Shown here piece by piece: positions 43,868-52,489 of a DNA stretch of 64,000 bases. The position numbers and the translations under genes were made by a program. Location of the stretch: NCBI RefSeq assembly GCF_012927245.1, contig NZ_JABBGE010000005.1, positions 496,001 to 560,000 on the forward strand, written 5' to 3'. Source of the stretch: Streptomyces sp. R302 (GTDB taxonomy: Bacteria > Actinomycetota > Actinomycetes > Streptomycetales > Streptomycetaceae). A model generated the notes under the pieces. That model saw nothing but the letters and a program-made list of their open reading frames with translations, searched no databases and had not been told where the DNA came from. Positions within the stretch are counted from its first letter, which is position 1. Every line of letters starts with the position of its first letter.

Positions 43868-46800
43868 GTGCGCCGAGTAGGAAGTAGATGGGGGCTGGCG
43901 GATCGGAGGTGGCGCCCGGTTCGACAGGCAACAGGGGTAATGCTGCCTCTGACGCTGGTCACGGGGCTTGTATCCGCGACACCGGCGGTGTCCGCGGAGC
44001 CCGTGGGCACCGAGCGCGGCCAGGTCCTGGCGTTCTGGAAGAACGGCGGTCCCGCCACGAAATCGGCCGCTGGGGCGGCCATGGTGGGCTCGGAAGCGGA
44101 CATCCGCGCGTTCCTGGAGACAGGCCGGGCGATCGCGGAGAACCTTGATGACCGCGAGGCCGCACTGCAGGTCGTGGCCGACGCCGGGCCGGCCGTCCGC
44201 AAGGCTGCCGAGGCGGCTCTCGCCGGGACACCCGAGCAGCTGGACACCTTCTTGAAGGAGGGGTGGAAGGCGCCTCTGGCCCAGGACCAGCGTGTTCAGG
44301 CGGCTGCTATCGGCGAGACGGGCGGACGTGCCCTGCACGCGGCTGCGGAAGCCGCACTGAACTCGGACATCGAGGCGGTACGGCAGTTCCTGAGCGAGGG
44401 GCAGTACGAGAAGCGGGACTCCGACGCCCGCGTACGGGTGGCCCAGCTGGAGACTGCGGGTGGCCCGAAGGTTCGGGCCGGCGCGAGCGCGGCTCTCAAC
44501 GGATCCATCGAGGACGTCCGGGATTTCCTGAGCTTCGGTCAGTACGTGGCGAGAGCGCAGGACCAGGAGTACGCCTCGGTCACCGAGCTGGCCAAGCAGG
44601 CCAATGAGGCCGGTGATGCGGCGGAGCGGGAGAGCAAGGCGGCGAAGGAGTCCGCTGACAAGGCGATCCTGCTCGCGCGCTTGGCCAAGGAAGAGACTCA
44701 GCGGGCTGCCCAGGAAGCCGCAGCGGCCAAGAGCGATGCCGGCCGGGCGGCTGATGCGGCTCGCCGGGCGGCGGAGTCCACCCGCAAGGCCGCACAGGCC
44801 GCACAGGCCGCCATCTCGGCCTCGCGCTCCGCGAACGCCGCAGCCCAGGTCGCGGCAGCGGCCGCGAGCTCGGCCGCGAACGCGGCCGCCGGTGCCGCCC
44901 GTGCCGCCACCGACGCCCTGCACAGCGCCGCCAACGGCCAGCGTGACGAACACTTGTCCGCGCAGGCTCTGAAGGCGGCCACTGCGGCAGACGACGCGGC
45001 GAAGGCCGCGGACCGGGCGGCGATCGCCGGTGACGCCTCGGCAGTGGCCGCCCGCGCTGCCGCTTCCTCGGTCGCCAACGCGGACGCCAGCGCTCTGGCA
45101 GCGGACCAGGCCGGCGGCTACGCCGAAGAGGCGGGTGCCTCGTCGGCCGAGGCCCGTGCCGCCGCTGCCACCGCGCGTCGGCACGCCGCCGAGGCCACCC
45201 GCGCCGCGAACGCCGCAGCCGGTCACGCGGCCGATGCTGCCAGGCAGGCCCGGATCGCCGCCGGCGCGGCGCGTTCGGCGGCCCAGCACGCCCGCGACGC
45301 CGCCGATGCCGCGATGAAGGCCGGTCAGCACGCGGCTGGCTCCAAGGAAGCCGCAGACGAGTCGAAGGCGCATGCCGACGCCGCGTTGCAGCGCGCGAAC
45401 GAGGCCGTGGCAGCCGTGGCGAAGGCCAAGGAGATCCACGACCTGGCCCGCAAGGCCGAGGCCGAGGAGCTGGCTGCCCGCACGGCCACCGGTATCAACC
45501 AGGCCAAGGACGCCAAGGTCGCCTACAACGCCACTCTCGCCGAAAGCGCCAAGGCCAAGGCCGAGTCCGACGAGCTGCACGCGGACTTCGTCCGCCTCGC
45601 TCAGGATGCCGCGCAGCCGACCGCGGACACCGAGGTGGTCGCGGCAACCGGCCGCAAGCTGGCTCTGGCCGCGCTGCACACCCAGGGTGTCTGGGGCAAG
45701 GCTGCAGCCGAGCAGGCACTCGCCGCCACGGACAACGCCGTCGTCGTCCAGTACGCACGCGACGGCTGGCGGTCCGCGTTCCAGCAGGACGAACGCGACC
45801 AGGTCCGTTCTCTCGCCCGGAACTCCTCGCACGAGGCGGTGGTCAGCGCCGCCGAGACGGCACTGGCCGGCGATGCGGCGCAGATCCATGCCTTCTTGGA
45901 GACCGGCCAGTACACCGCCGCCGCTTCGGACTTGCGGGTCGAGGTAGCCCGAATCGGTGAAGCCGGCGGGCCGGCCGTCAAGAGCGCCGCAGAGAAGGCG
46001 ATCAACGACAACGGCTACCAGCCGCTGCTCGACTTCCTCACCACCATCCAGTACTCCGCCCGCCACAGCGACAACCAAGTCACCGTCGCCTACCTGGCCG
46101 AGAACGGCGGACCCGAGGTCAAGGCCTATGCCGAGATCGCGCTGGAGAGCCCGGCGCCGGCCCGGCAGGCCTTCGTCGAGCGAGGTCAGTACAAGGCCGC
46201 CCAGCGTGACCAGTCCAACGCCTCACACGTTGCGCAAATCCAACACGTCATTGCCGGATCCGCGCAGGTCGCAGCGCTCGCACAGCAGCGGGCCGCTGAA
46301 GCCCTGAAGACTGCCGCCACCGCCCTGGACGCGGCCAACGACGCCCTCGGCTATGCACAGCAGGCACAGACCTACGCCAGCAACGCTGCAGGCTATGCCG
46401 CGGATGCCGCAGCCTCCGCCGACCAGGCCGAGGCCTCCGCTACCAAGGCCGCCGGCTACGCCGCCACCGCGCGCAACGCCCAGCGTCAGGCGCAGAGCAG
46501 TGCGCGCAACGCAAACGCTTCGGCTGTCTGGGCCGAGGCAAACGCCGGCCTGGCCCGCGAATACGCAGCGACCGCCTACGCAGCAGCCGAAGCGGCACGC
46601 CAGTCCTCCATCAACGCCGGCAAGAACTCTGCCGAAGCAGCGGCTGTCTATCAGCAGCACCTCGACGCCTACCTCGCCGAACAGGCACGGGCAGCCGAGC
46701 AGTCATGGTGGCAGAAGGCCTACGGCAAGTACATCCAGCTCCGAAGCGCCTTCAACGAAGCCGTCGACGTCGGGCTCGAAATGGGCCAGGCTGCCCTGAC

Positions 46801-47947
46801 GTGGTGGGTCACCGCCACCCCCGAGCAGAAACAGAAATTCTACCTCGAATTCGGACATGCCGCTCTCGACGTCGTCGGCCTCATCCCCGGATACGGTGAG
46901 ATCGCTGACGGCGCCAATTGCGCCTTCTATGCAATCGAGGGCTACGCAACCGACGACAACAGCAAATATATTGACGCGTCACTCTCCTGCGCCTCGATGG
47001 TCCCGATCGCCGGCTACGGCGCGGCGGTTCCCAAGGCCTTGAAGTGGTCCAAGAAGGCCGAAAGCCTCTTCGAGACGCTCAACAACATCAGAAAGAAGCA
47101 GGGCGCCGGCCTCCCCGGCTGCACGCCCAAGAACAGCTTCCCGGCCGGCACGCGGGTGCTGCTGGGGGATGGCTCCTCAAAGCCCATCGAGCGTATCCGG
47201 GTCGGGGATCTGGTAAAGGCAACTGATCCTGAGTCCGGGATCACCGGCCCCCGACGGGTCGAAGCGACTATCTACACCCCCGACGACCGAGACTTCACCG
47301 ACATCCAGTTGCGTGGAGAAGCGGCCGCTGGCGCCACGCTCACCTCGACCGATCACCATCCCTACTGGGCGGAGAACCGCAAGCGCTGGATCGATGCAGC
47401 GGCCCTCAAGGTCGGCGACACCCTGCGCACTCCGGCAGGCACACCGGTACAGATCAGCAAGGTCGATCGTTGGAAGGGGCTTCAGCCGGCTTACAACCTG
47501 AGCGTCAACGACCTCCACACGTACTATGTGCTTGCCGGGGCCACCCCCGTACTCACCCACAACGACGATTGTTCGAAGCTCTTCGCGCTCAATCCCACCG
47601 GCTACGACGGATGGCAGCACGTGCTTCAACGGCACATTGAGGGAAGTCCGCTCTCGTCGGGCAAGACTGTATTTCATGTTTACGGCAATGGTCGTTACGA
47701 GACGGCCGATCTCGATGAAATTGCTGACATGATCAGGGATGCCGTGGCGAACAACAGAGGCAGGCCCAACACTGGTTTTAATCCGGACGGAAGCCCCAGG
47801 GATGGTTTGGTCTACCAAGAAGACTTCGGATATGCGATCGGAAAGGATGCGAATGGTCAGCCGCTCCAGCATGTGGAGGTAATCGTGAACCCGGACGGTA
47901 CACTGCGAACGGCATATCCGATTCCGAAGAGCCAGTACAAGGGGTAG
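43868..47947 (+). CDS. ALF-repeat/HINT polymorphic toxin
   Basis: A 1359-residue secreted toxin. Signal peptide (LPLTLVTGLVSATPAVSA). Residues ~50-235 and ~595-790 hold ALF repeats (AAEAALAGTPEQLDTFLKEG-type units), each followed by a long alanine-rich coiled coil. Residues ~985-1080 carry a pre-toxin segment (VGLIPGYGEIADGANCAFYA). Residues ~1084-1232 are a HINT autoprotease domain (CTPKNSFPAGTRVLLGDG ... TSTDHHPYW ... VLTHN), expected to cleave after Asn. The last 127 residues are the toxin: HVLQRHI early, YQEDFGYAIGKD and HVEVIVNPDGTLRTAYP at the end, a pattern of BECR-fold ribonucleases. GC drops in the toxin part, as usual for exchangeable tips. Confidence 0.82.
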   Translation: MRRVGSRWGLADRRWRPVRQATGVMLPLTLVTGLVSATPAVSAEPVGTERGQVLAFWKNGGPATKSAAGAAMVGSEADIRAFLETGRAIAENLDDREAALQVVADAGPAVRKAAEAALAGTPEQLDTFLKEGWKAPLAQDQRVQAAAIGETGGRALHAAAEAALNSDIEAVRQFLSEGQYEKRDSDARVRVAQLETAGGPKVRAGASAALNGSIEDVRDFLSFGQYVARAQDQEYASVTELAKQANEAGDAAERESKAAKESADKAILLARLAKEETQRAAQEAAAAKSDAGRAADAARRAAESTRKAAQAAQAAISASRSANAAAQVAAAAASSAANAAAGAARAATDALHSAANGQRDEHLSAQALKAATAADDAAKAADRAAIAGDASAVAARAAASSVANADASALAADQAGGYAEEAGASSAEARAAAATARRHAAEATRAANAAAGHAADAARQARIAAGAARSAAQHARDAADAAMKAGQHAAGSKEAADESKAHADAALQRANEAVAAVAKAKEIHDLARKAEAEELAARTATGINQAKDAKVAYNATLAESAKAKAESDELHADFVRLAQDAAQPTADTEVVAATGRKLALAALHTQGVWGKAAAEQALAATDNAVVVQYARDGWRSAFQQDERDQVRSLARNSSHEAVVSAAETALAGDAAQIHAFLETGQYTAAASDLRVEVARIGEAGGPAVKSAAEKAINDNGYQPLLDFLTTIQYSARHSDNQVTVAYLAENGGPEVKAYAEIALESPAPARQAFVERGQYKAAQRDQSNASHVAQIQHVIAGSAQVAALAQQRAAEALKTAATALDAANDALGYAQQAQTYASNAAGYAADAAASADQAEASATKAAGYAATARNAQRQAQSSARNANASAVWAEANAGLAREYAATAYAAAEAARQSSINAGKNSAEAAAVYQQHLDAYLAEQARAAEQSWWQKAYGKYIQLRSAFNEAVDVGLEMGQAALTWWVTATPEQKQKFYLEFGHAALDVVGLIPGYGEIADGANCAFYAIEGYATDDNSKYIDASLSCASMVPIAGYGAAVPKALKWSKKAESLFETLNNIRKKQGAGLPGCTPKNSFPAGTRVLLGDGSSKPIERIRVGDLVKATDPESGITGPRRVEATIYTPDDRDFTDIQLRGEAAAGATLTSTDHHPYWAENRKRWIDAAALKVGDTLRTPAGTPVQISKVDRWKGLQPAYNLSVNDLHTYYVLAGATPVLTHNDDCSKLFALNPTGYDGWQHVLQRHIEGSPLSSGKTVFHVYGNGRYETADLDEIADMIRDAVANNRGRPNTGFNPDGSPRDGLVYQEDFGYAIGKDANGQPLQHVEVIVNPDGTLRTAYPIPKSQYKG

Positions 47948-48023
47948 GTGTTTTCCGGTAGGGGATCTACCGAAGCGGACGACTGAACGAGAACAGTAGG
48001 AAAGTTCCTTCAGGTCGAACGTC

Positions 48024-48066
48024 GCGCGTGGTGGGGTGGTGGGATCCACTCCACCACGCGCTGTTT
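48024..48066 (+). terminator. Strong hairpin between toxin and immunity genes
   Basis: GCGCGTGGTGGGGTGG and CCACTCCACCACGCGC pair over 16 positions (one G-U), with a six-base loop, followed by TGTTTAAG. This is the strongest intrinsic terminator-like structure I saw in the window. It separates the toxin from the putative immunity gene, which therefore probably has its own promoter. Confidence 0.7.
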
Positions 48067-48148
48067 AAGTGGTGAGAAACAAGGATCACTACGGAAGCTT
48101 CGAGATCTCTCGCGAGCTCGGTAGTTGTTACGGCAGGTGGCGATTCTA

Positions 48149-48646
48149 ATGGCTGGCAGTATTTACGATAGTGCACCGGAAGCCATGCAGAGCATGCAGT
48201 GGAAACTGGGGGCCGGATGGGCCGAATGGACGTGGTCGCTCGGAGGATCCGAAACCCGACTCCTCGCCTCGTGCGTCTATCCGCGAGTCTTGGATGATTT
48301 CATCGACGCTGTTCGCGATCTGGGTGCGGGATCTCATGCCACTTTCGTGACATTCTTTGACGAGCCGAACGGGACTCGCGTCTTCTTCAACCAGAAGAGT
48401 GAAAAACTCTTCGTCCAGATAGTCGCTTTTCCCAACCTTAACGAGCCGGGGACATGGTGGCAGAACGCGGAACTCCGCCAGGCTCACCGAGTCTCGGCGA
48501 GAGAATTCATCGGCGCATTTATAGACATGGTGCGTGAGATTCTTGACCGATATGGAATGGGAGGGTATAGAAAGGAATGGGGATACGATTTCCCGATGGA
48601 ATCATGGGAAGCGCTGAAGGTAGTCATGCGCGATGCGTCTGAGTGA
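48149..48646 (+). CDS. Putative immunity protein of the HINT toxin
   Basis: A 165-residue acidic cytoplasmic protein: EWTWSLGGSETRLLASCVYP, HATFVTFFDEPNGTRVFFNQ, GTWWQNAELRQAHRVSAREF and DRYGMGGYRKEWGYDFPMES. No family is recognised, but the size, charge, low GC like the toxin tip, and position directly downstream fit an immunity protein. ATG 48149 follows GGCAGGTGG; TTG or GTG starts slightly upstream (48125, 48137) are possible. Confidence 0.6.
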   Translation: MAGSIYDSAPEAMQSMQWKLGAGWAEWTWSLGGSETRLLASCVYPRVLDDFIDAVRDLGAGSHATFVTFFDEPNGTRVFFNQKSEKLFVQIVAFPNLNEPGTWWQNAELRQAHRVSAREFIGAFIDMVREILDRYGMGGYRKEWGYDFPMESWEALKVVMRDASE

Positions 48647-48744
48647 ATACATGCCGATGCCAACGTAGTGCGCGCCTTGTGGCAGCTCACAACGACAGCG
48701 CTTGATGGGGCTGTAAAGCGATTGACAGACCCCCTCCGCGAAAT

Positions 48745-48960
48745 ATGACCGGGGAAGCCGGGGCCCCGCACCTGCGCGAGACGGAGGCGCCCCGGCTGCT
48801 GGCCTGCGACCCACGGACGCGCGCGATCCTCCGCTCGGCACTGCCCGGCCACGTCGTACGGGGCCTGCCCCTGGGCCCCGCCGCCGAGCTGCGCCTGTAC
48901 GAGGACGCGGGGCGGCTGCTGCGCCGCTGGCACGACGCGTCCGCACGGGACGGACGCGGA
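48745..48960 (+). pseudogene. Fragment of an aminoglycoside-phosphotransferase-like gene
   Basis: About 70 residues read HLRETEAPRLLACDPRTRAI and LRLYEDAGRLLRRWHDAS, the front part of APH-fold kinases before the ATP-binding and catalytic HxD motifs. The frame then runs into a transposase scrap. Dead. Confidence 0.5.
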
Positions 48961-48977
48961 CCGGGCCGCGGTGCGCG

Positions 48978-49140
48978 TACCTGCGTCGTTTCGACATCGA
49001 GCACACCTTCCGCCTGTTCAAGCAGACCCTCGGCTGGACCTGCCCGAAGATCCGCACCCCCGAGGCAGCCGACCGCTGGTCCTGGCTGATCCTCGCCGCC
49101 TATACCCAACTCCGCCTGGCCCGGCTGCCTGTTCCCGGTG
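48978..49140 (+). mobile_element. Transposase C-terminal scrap
   Basis: YLRRFDIEHTFRLFKQTLGW, CPKIRTPEAADRWSWLILAA and TQLRLAR match the C-terminal part of a streptomycete DDE transposase family. About 54 codons are left and no terminal repeats are clear. Confidence 0.6.
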
Positions 49141-49519
49141 AGCACAGGCATCCCCCGCCGCTGCGGGCGTCGCATCTGCTGGAGGCCGGCACCAGGGTGC
49201 CGGAACGGGGCGCGGGGGTGAGCTCCGGCGCCTGGAGCTCGCGTTCGGCGAGCACACCGGGCACCGCTTCCGAGGGTGTGCGACAGCCGGGCCCCGAGGC
49301 CGTGGTGAGTGGCACTCACCACGGTGAGTCAGCTTCTGAACCTGATAGGTCGACCCCCTGTTTTCCCAGGTGAATGGGCCTGCTGATAGGCGAACCTGAT
49401 AGGGGCCGGGAGGTACTCGCCACAGGGTGAGGACGGGAGCGGCTGGCTCGTACGTGCCTCGGTTCGGGGCAGGGTGGGGCGCCGTCCTGCCGGATGAGGA
49501 CGGGGGCCTGGAGGCGCTG
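49141..49519. other. Intergenic remnant with a palindrome and a direct repeat
   Basis: CCGTGGTGAGTG and CACTCACCACGG form a perfect 12-base palindrome around one G (49300-49324). GAACCTGATAGG occurs at 49338-49349 and again at 49392-49403. These may be the end of the transposon whose transposase scrap lies upstream, or a terminator. No gene. Confidence 0.5.
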
Positions 49520-49765
49520 CTACTCCGGCGCCGGCGCTTGGGCCTTCTTGGTCTTGGCGTGCTGGGCCATGACCTGGCGGATCTGCTCGCGCGACCATCC
49601 GGTGCGGCGGGCGACGTCGGCCTGCGCGCCGCGCTTGTCGTTCCCGTCCAGCTCCGCCACGACCTCGGCGGTGAGTTCGGCGCGTGCCTTGTCGAGCTCT
49701 GCCTCGGCGTACCGGTAGCGCCGGGCGGCCGCGTCGAGGGGGGAGGTGGTGTCCATGGCGGCCAT
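49520..49765 (-). CDS. Small helix-turn-helix regulator
   Basis: An 81-residue protein: ARRYRYAEAELDKARAEL (helix) then ADVARRTGWSREQIRQVMAQ, a helix-turn-helix, and a basic tail. It should bind DNA as a dimer. ATG 49765 or ATG 49756 is the start; neither has a strong ribosome site. It is divergent from the 49866 gene, and the 36-bp palindrome in between is its likely operator, so autorepression is expected. Confidence 0.65.
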   Translation of the reverse strand: MAAMDTTSPLDAAARRYRYAEAELDKARAELTAEVVAELDGNDKRGAQADVARRTGWSREQIRQVMAQHAKTKKAQAPAPE

Positions 49766-49792
49766 GATGCCACGCGATACGCCAAGAAAGTA

Positions 49793-49828
49793 GGCCAAGC
49801 CGCTTGACAATAGTCAAGTGGCTTGGCC
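49793..49828. promoter_or_regulatory. 36-bp palindromic operator between divergent genes
   Basis: GGCCAAGCCGCTTGAC (49793-49808), four-base spacer, GTCAAGTGGCTTGGCC (49813-49828): 16-base arms with one mismatch. TTGACA and TTGACT, which could be -35 boxes, occur within it on each strand. It lies 28 bases before the small regulator and 38 before the 49866 gene. Confidence 0.75.
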
Positions 49829-49865
49829 AATCTACTTGACGTATCGCCGACGGGGAGAGGTCACC

Positions 49866-50519
49866 ATGAGCACGATCTACCAGCGCACCGAGAACGGCAC
49901 GACCACCCCGGTCTCCCGTAGGGCCGTCCAGGCCGAGATCAACGCGGCCGTGATGGACAAGGCGAAGAAGACCGTCCGGACGGTGTCGAGCATCAACCGC
50001 ACCGACTACTCGATCGAGTACCGCGACGGCCGCCAGGTCCGCCTCGTACGCGTCCACGTGGACGAGACGCCGACGACCCGGATCCCGTTCGGGACCCTGG
50101 TGACCGTGGACGGCAGGGTCGGCAAGGTGTGCCACTCCTGGGGCGCCTACCAGGCCGTCGGTGAATCGCGTCTGCAGCGGGTGCAGGTGCACTCGGTCGA
50201 GTTCCTCGACGGCACCGAAGGCGCCCACACCGCGAGCGAGATGCTCCCCTACGCGGCCCCCGCCGAGGCGAAGACCGATGAGTCGACCGTCACCTCCGAG
50301 GAGACGGAGGCGGGGGCGGAGGAGCGGTGCATGCCGGTCAACGGCGGCAGGGTCCACACCCTCACCCCGGGCGCGCCCGCCGAGGACCCCTTCCCTCAGT
50401 GCCGGACCGGCGGCAGTTCGAGCCGCGAGACCCGATACCGCATCGTCACGGCGCAGCTGACCTGCCGCACCTGCCTCGCCCACGAGGCGCGCAGGAAGGC
50501 CGCACGTGCGCACCAGTGA
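49866..50519 (+). CDS. Hypothetical protein, first gene after the operator
   Basis: A 217-residue protein. N-terminal half mixed alpha/beta (VSRRAVQAEINAAVMDKAKK; IEYRDGRQVRLVRVHVDETP; GTLVTVDGRVGKVCHSWG), an acidic linker, and a C-terminal segment with RYRIVTAQLTCRTCLAHEAR carrying a CxxC that may bind zinc with an upstream Cys. ATG 49866 has GGGAGAGG upstream. It overlaps the next gene, so the two are coupled. Function unknown; linear-plasmid genes of this type are often orphan. Confidence 0.6.
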   Translation: MSTIYQRTENGTTTPVSRRAVQAEINAAVMDKAKKTVRTVSSINRTDYSIEYRDGRQVRLVRVHVDETPTTRIPFGTLVTVDGRVGKVCHSWGAYQAVGESRLQRVQVHSVEFLDGTEGAHTASEMLPYAAPAEAKTDESTVTSEETEAGAEERCMPVNGGRVHTLTPGAPAEDPFPQCRTGGSSSRETRYRIVTAQLTCRTCLAHEARRKAARAHQ

Positions 50520-50817
50520 GCGCCTGGTCGCCCGCCTCCGGGAAGAGCTCCCCGAGCTCGGCATCCCGGAGGGGGCGACGCTGCACCGCACCTACGTCGA
50601 GGCCATCGCGGACGAGGCGCCCCTGGCCTGGTTCGCTCTCGGCCCGGATGGCGCCGACCTCAGGCTCGGCAGCCGGATCCCGATGGGGCGCCTCCTGCGC
50701 GAGCCGGTCATCGTCGCCGGCCGCGAACCCTACAGCTCCGATTTCGACCCGCACGTCGAGGTCGGCATCCCCGCCGACTTCGGCCCCGCCCCCCCGGTGC
50801 CCGCCTGCTCCGAGTGA
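50506..50817 (+). CDS. Hypothetical protein
   Basis: A 103-residue protein (RLVARLREELPELGIPEGAT; APLAWFALGPDGADLRLGSR). GTG 50506 overlaps the upstream gene by 14 bases. No recognised family. Confidence 0.55.
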   Translation: MRTSERLVARLREELPELGIPEGATLHRTYVEAIADEAPLAWFALGPDGADLRLGSRIPMGRLLREPVIVAGREPYSSDFDPHVEVGIPADFGPAPPVPACSE

Positions 50818-50947
50818 CTGCGCCCCAGGCTCGCACGCTCCCCTCAGTCTCGAACGAATTTAGCCTTCGAGCTTTCTGAGCTGGCCATTTTCTCTCAACT
50901 CGACAAATTCAAGGTTAAGTTCGATAGGATTCTCGTGGAGGTGAGCC

Positions 50948-52213
50948 ATGTCTGTGGACCCGAAGAGGGATCCGAGGGAAGTGGCCCTGTTCAGGGCCGT
51001 GCAGGAACTGCTGGAGGGTGGCCCCGAGCTGCCCGCGCCTGCCGAGCGCTCCCGGCTGCGTGAGGCGGCCGGCGTCACCCAGGCCGTGCTCGCGCGTGCT
51101 CTGGAGACGTCGACGCAGACGGTGAAGAACTGGGAGGCGGGCCGCAGCGACCCGCGCCCACCTCGCCGTGACCCCTACCTGGCGCTGCTGCAGGGTTGGG
51201 CGAAGAAGTACCCCGCCTTCACCCCGGCACCCGCCCCGGTGTCGCGTACGCAGCCGCCGCCGGCCGCCGACAGCCCCGCCCCGGCGCCCGTCCCCGCTCC
51301 GGCGCCGGAGCCGGCGTCTGCGCCGGCCGGGGCCCGCCCCCGTCCGTCCAAGGCGCGGCCGGCATCCGCGCCCAAGCGTCCGGCCGCCCGGAAGACCGCG
51401 GCCACGAAGACCTCGACCGCGGCGCTGGACGCGCGGTTCGCTAACGGACCGCTCGCCGTCGTCGAGGCCGACACCACCGGCGGGCTGCTGGCGTACTGCG
51501 TCGACGGCCTGGTCCTCGACGTCCCCGCCCGGACACTGCCCGACCTGGTGGAGTGGACCCTGACCGAGGCCCGTCTCGGCGCGGCCCGGCTGGACAGCTG
51601 GGGCCGCGACGCGGACCCGGTGCTCGCCCTCACCCCGGCCGCGCTGGAGTACTTCGGGCTGCCGGCCGAGCTCAGCGAGGACGAGCAGGCCGCGGGCCGC
51701 CTGCCCGGCGACCACCCGGTCCTGGAGCAGCTGGCCGGTGCGCAATGGCAGCTGACCCGCCGCGGGTTCGGCCCGTGGGCGAGGATCTACCGCCCCGCCC
51801 AGGGCGGTCGGCGGTCGTGCGTGCAGCTGTGCGTTCCGTCCTGGCGGGCCCTCGACACCCGCTCCTGGGGCGATGCGGCCGGCCTGCCGCCGGCGGAACT
51901 CGCCCGGACGCTGGGCCTGTACGCGCGGCGTGTGATGACCCCGCGCGGCTCGACGGCGGTGACCGGCCTGGAGCTGATGACCGCTCTGCACCCGCCGACC
52001 CGCGCCTCGGAGCCGGACGCGGAGGGCCGCCGGCACAGCGTCCACAACCCCGGCTCGCTCGGCAAGGAGCCGGTCGACCCGGCGCCGTGCGAGGCGATCG
52101 ACGGCCACCCCGTCCTCGCCGACCTGCCCCGCTTCCACGTCCGCGGCCCCGCTGTCAGTTACCCCTCTAGTTGCAACATCTCAGGTGCGTTGACCTGGTG
52201 TGCTGCAGATTGA
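50948..52213 (+). CDS. tap: Truncated telomere-associated protein Tap
   Basis: A 421-residue reading frame, about half of the usual ~740. Residues ~33-75 form the XRE-type helix-turn-helix (RLREAAGVTQAVLARALETS, TQTVKNWEAGRSDPRPPRRD), followed by a long proline/alanine linker. The body reads GPLAVVEADTTGGLLAYCVD, GLVLDVPARTLPDLVEWTL, AQWQLTRRGFGPWARIYRPA and PRGSTAVTGLELMTALHPPT, matching Tap, which binds telomere hairpins and recruits Tpg. After ~395 residues similarity ends (SYPSSCNISGALTWC), and the C-terminal half is missing. GGAGGTGAGCC precedes ATG 50948. Confidence 0.8.
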   Translation: MSVDPKRDPREVALFRAVQELLEGGPELPAPAERSRLREAAGVTQAVLARALETSTQTVKNWEAGRSDPRPPRRDPYLALLQGWAKKYPAFTPAPAPVSRTQPPPAADSPAPAPVPAPAPEPASAPAGARPRPSKARPASAPKRPAARKTAATKTSTAALDARFANGPLAVVEADTTGGLLAYCVDGLVLDVPARTLPDLVEWTLTEARLGAARLDSWGRDADPVLALTPAALEYFGLPAELSEDEQAAGRLPGDHPVLEQLAGAQWQLTRRGFGPWARIYRPAQGGRRSCVQLCVPSWRALDTRSWGDAAGLPPAELARTLGLYARRVMTPRGSTAVTGLELMTALHPPTRASEPDAEGRRHSVHNPGSLGKEPVDPAPCEAIDGHPVLADLPRFHVRGPAVSYPSSCNISGALTWCAAD

Positions 52214-52489
52214 TGGAGGGGAATTGAAGGGGCTTCTGAGCTGCCCATTCATGTTTAGACTCGAATGGATCATGCTGCTGAACTGGGGTGCGTTAGATTT
52301 ATTGGGAGATGTGGCAACTCCATCGGTAAGTCTATTGAGTCGGGCGATCCGCGAAGTGCCAGCAATGGCGTGTACATGTCATGCAGTTCAGGCGTCGTCT
52401 CGGGCGTCCCGGTGGAGCTCCCGTGCTCGTCGCGGGAGGAGCGGCCTAGGCTTTCGGGGCCGAGCAGCGCCGTGATCCCGGAGGCCCCA
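52214..52489. other. Junction region after truncated tap
   Basis: Lower-GC stretch (near 52210-52330) between the tap break and the Septu-like operon. No gene. The break may mark the insertion point of the defence island. GGAGG just before GTG 52490 is the next ribosome site. Confidence 0.4.

Noticed and set aside
43613..46078. Minus-strand 821-codon open frame under the toxin gene
   Set aside because: Antisense shadow of alanine-rich repeats; no start signal and no family.
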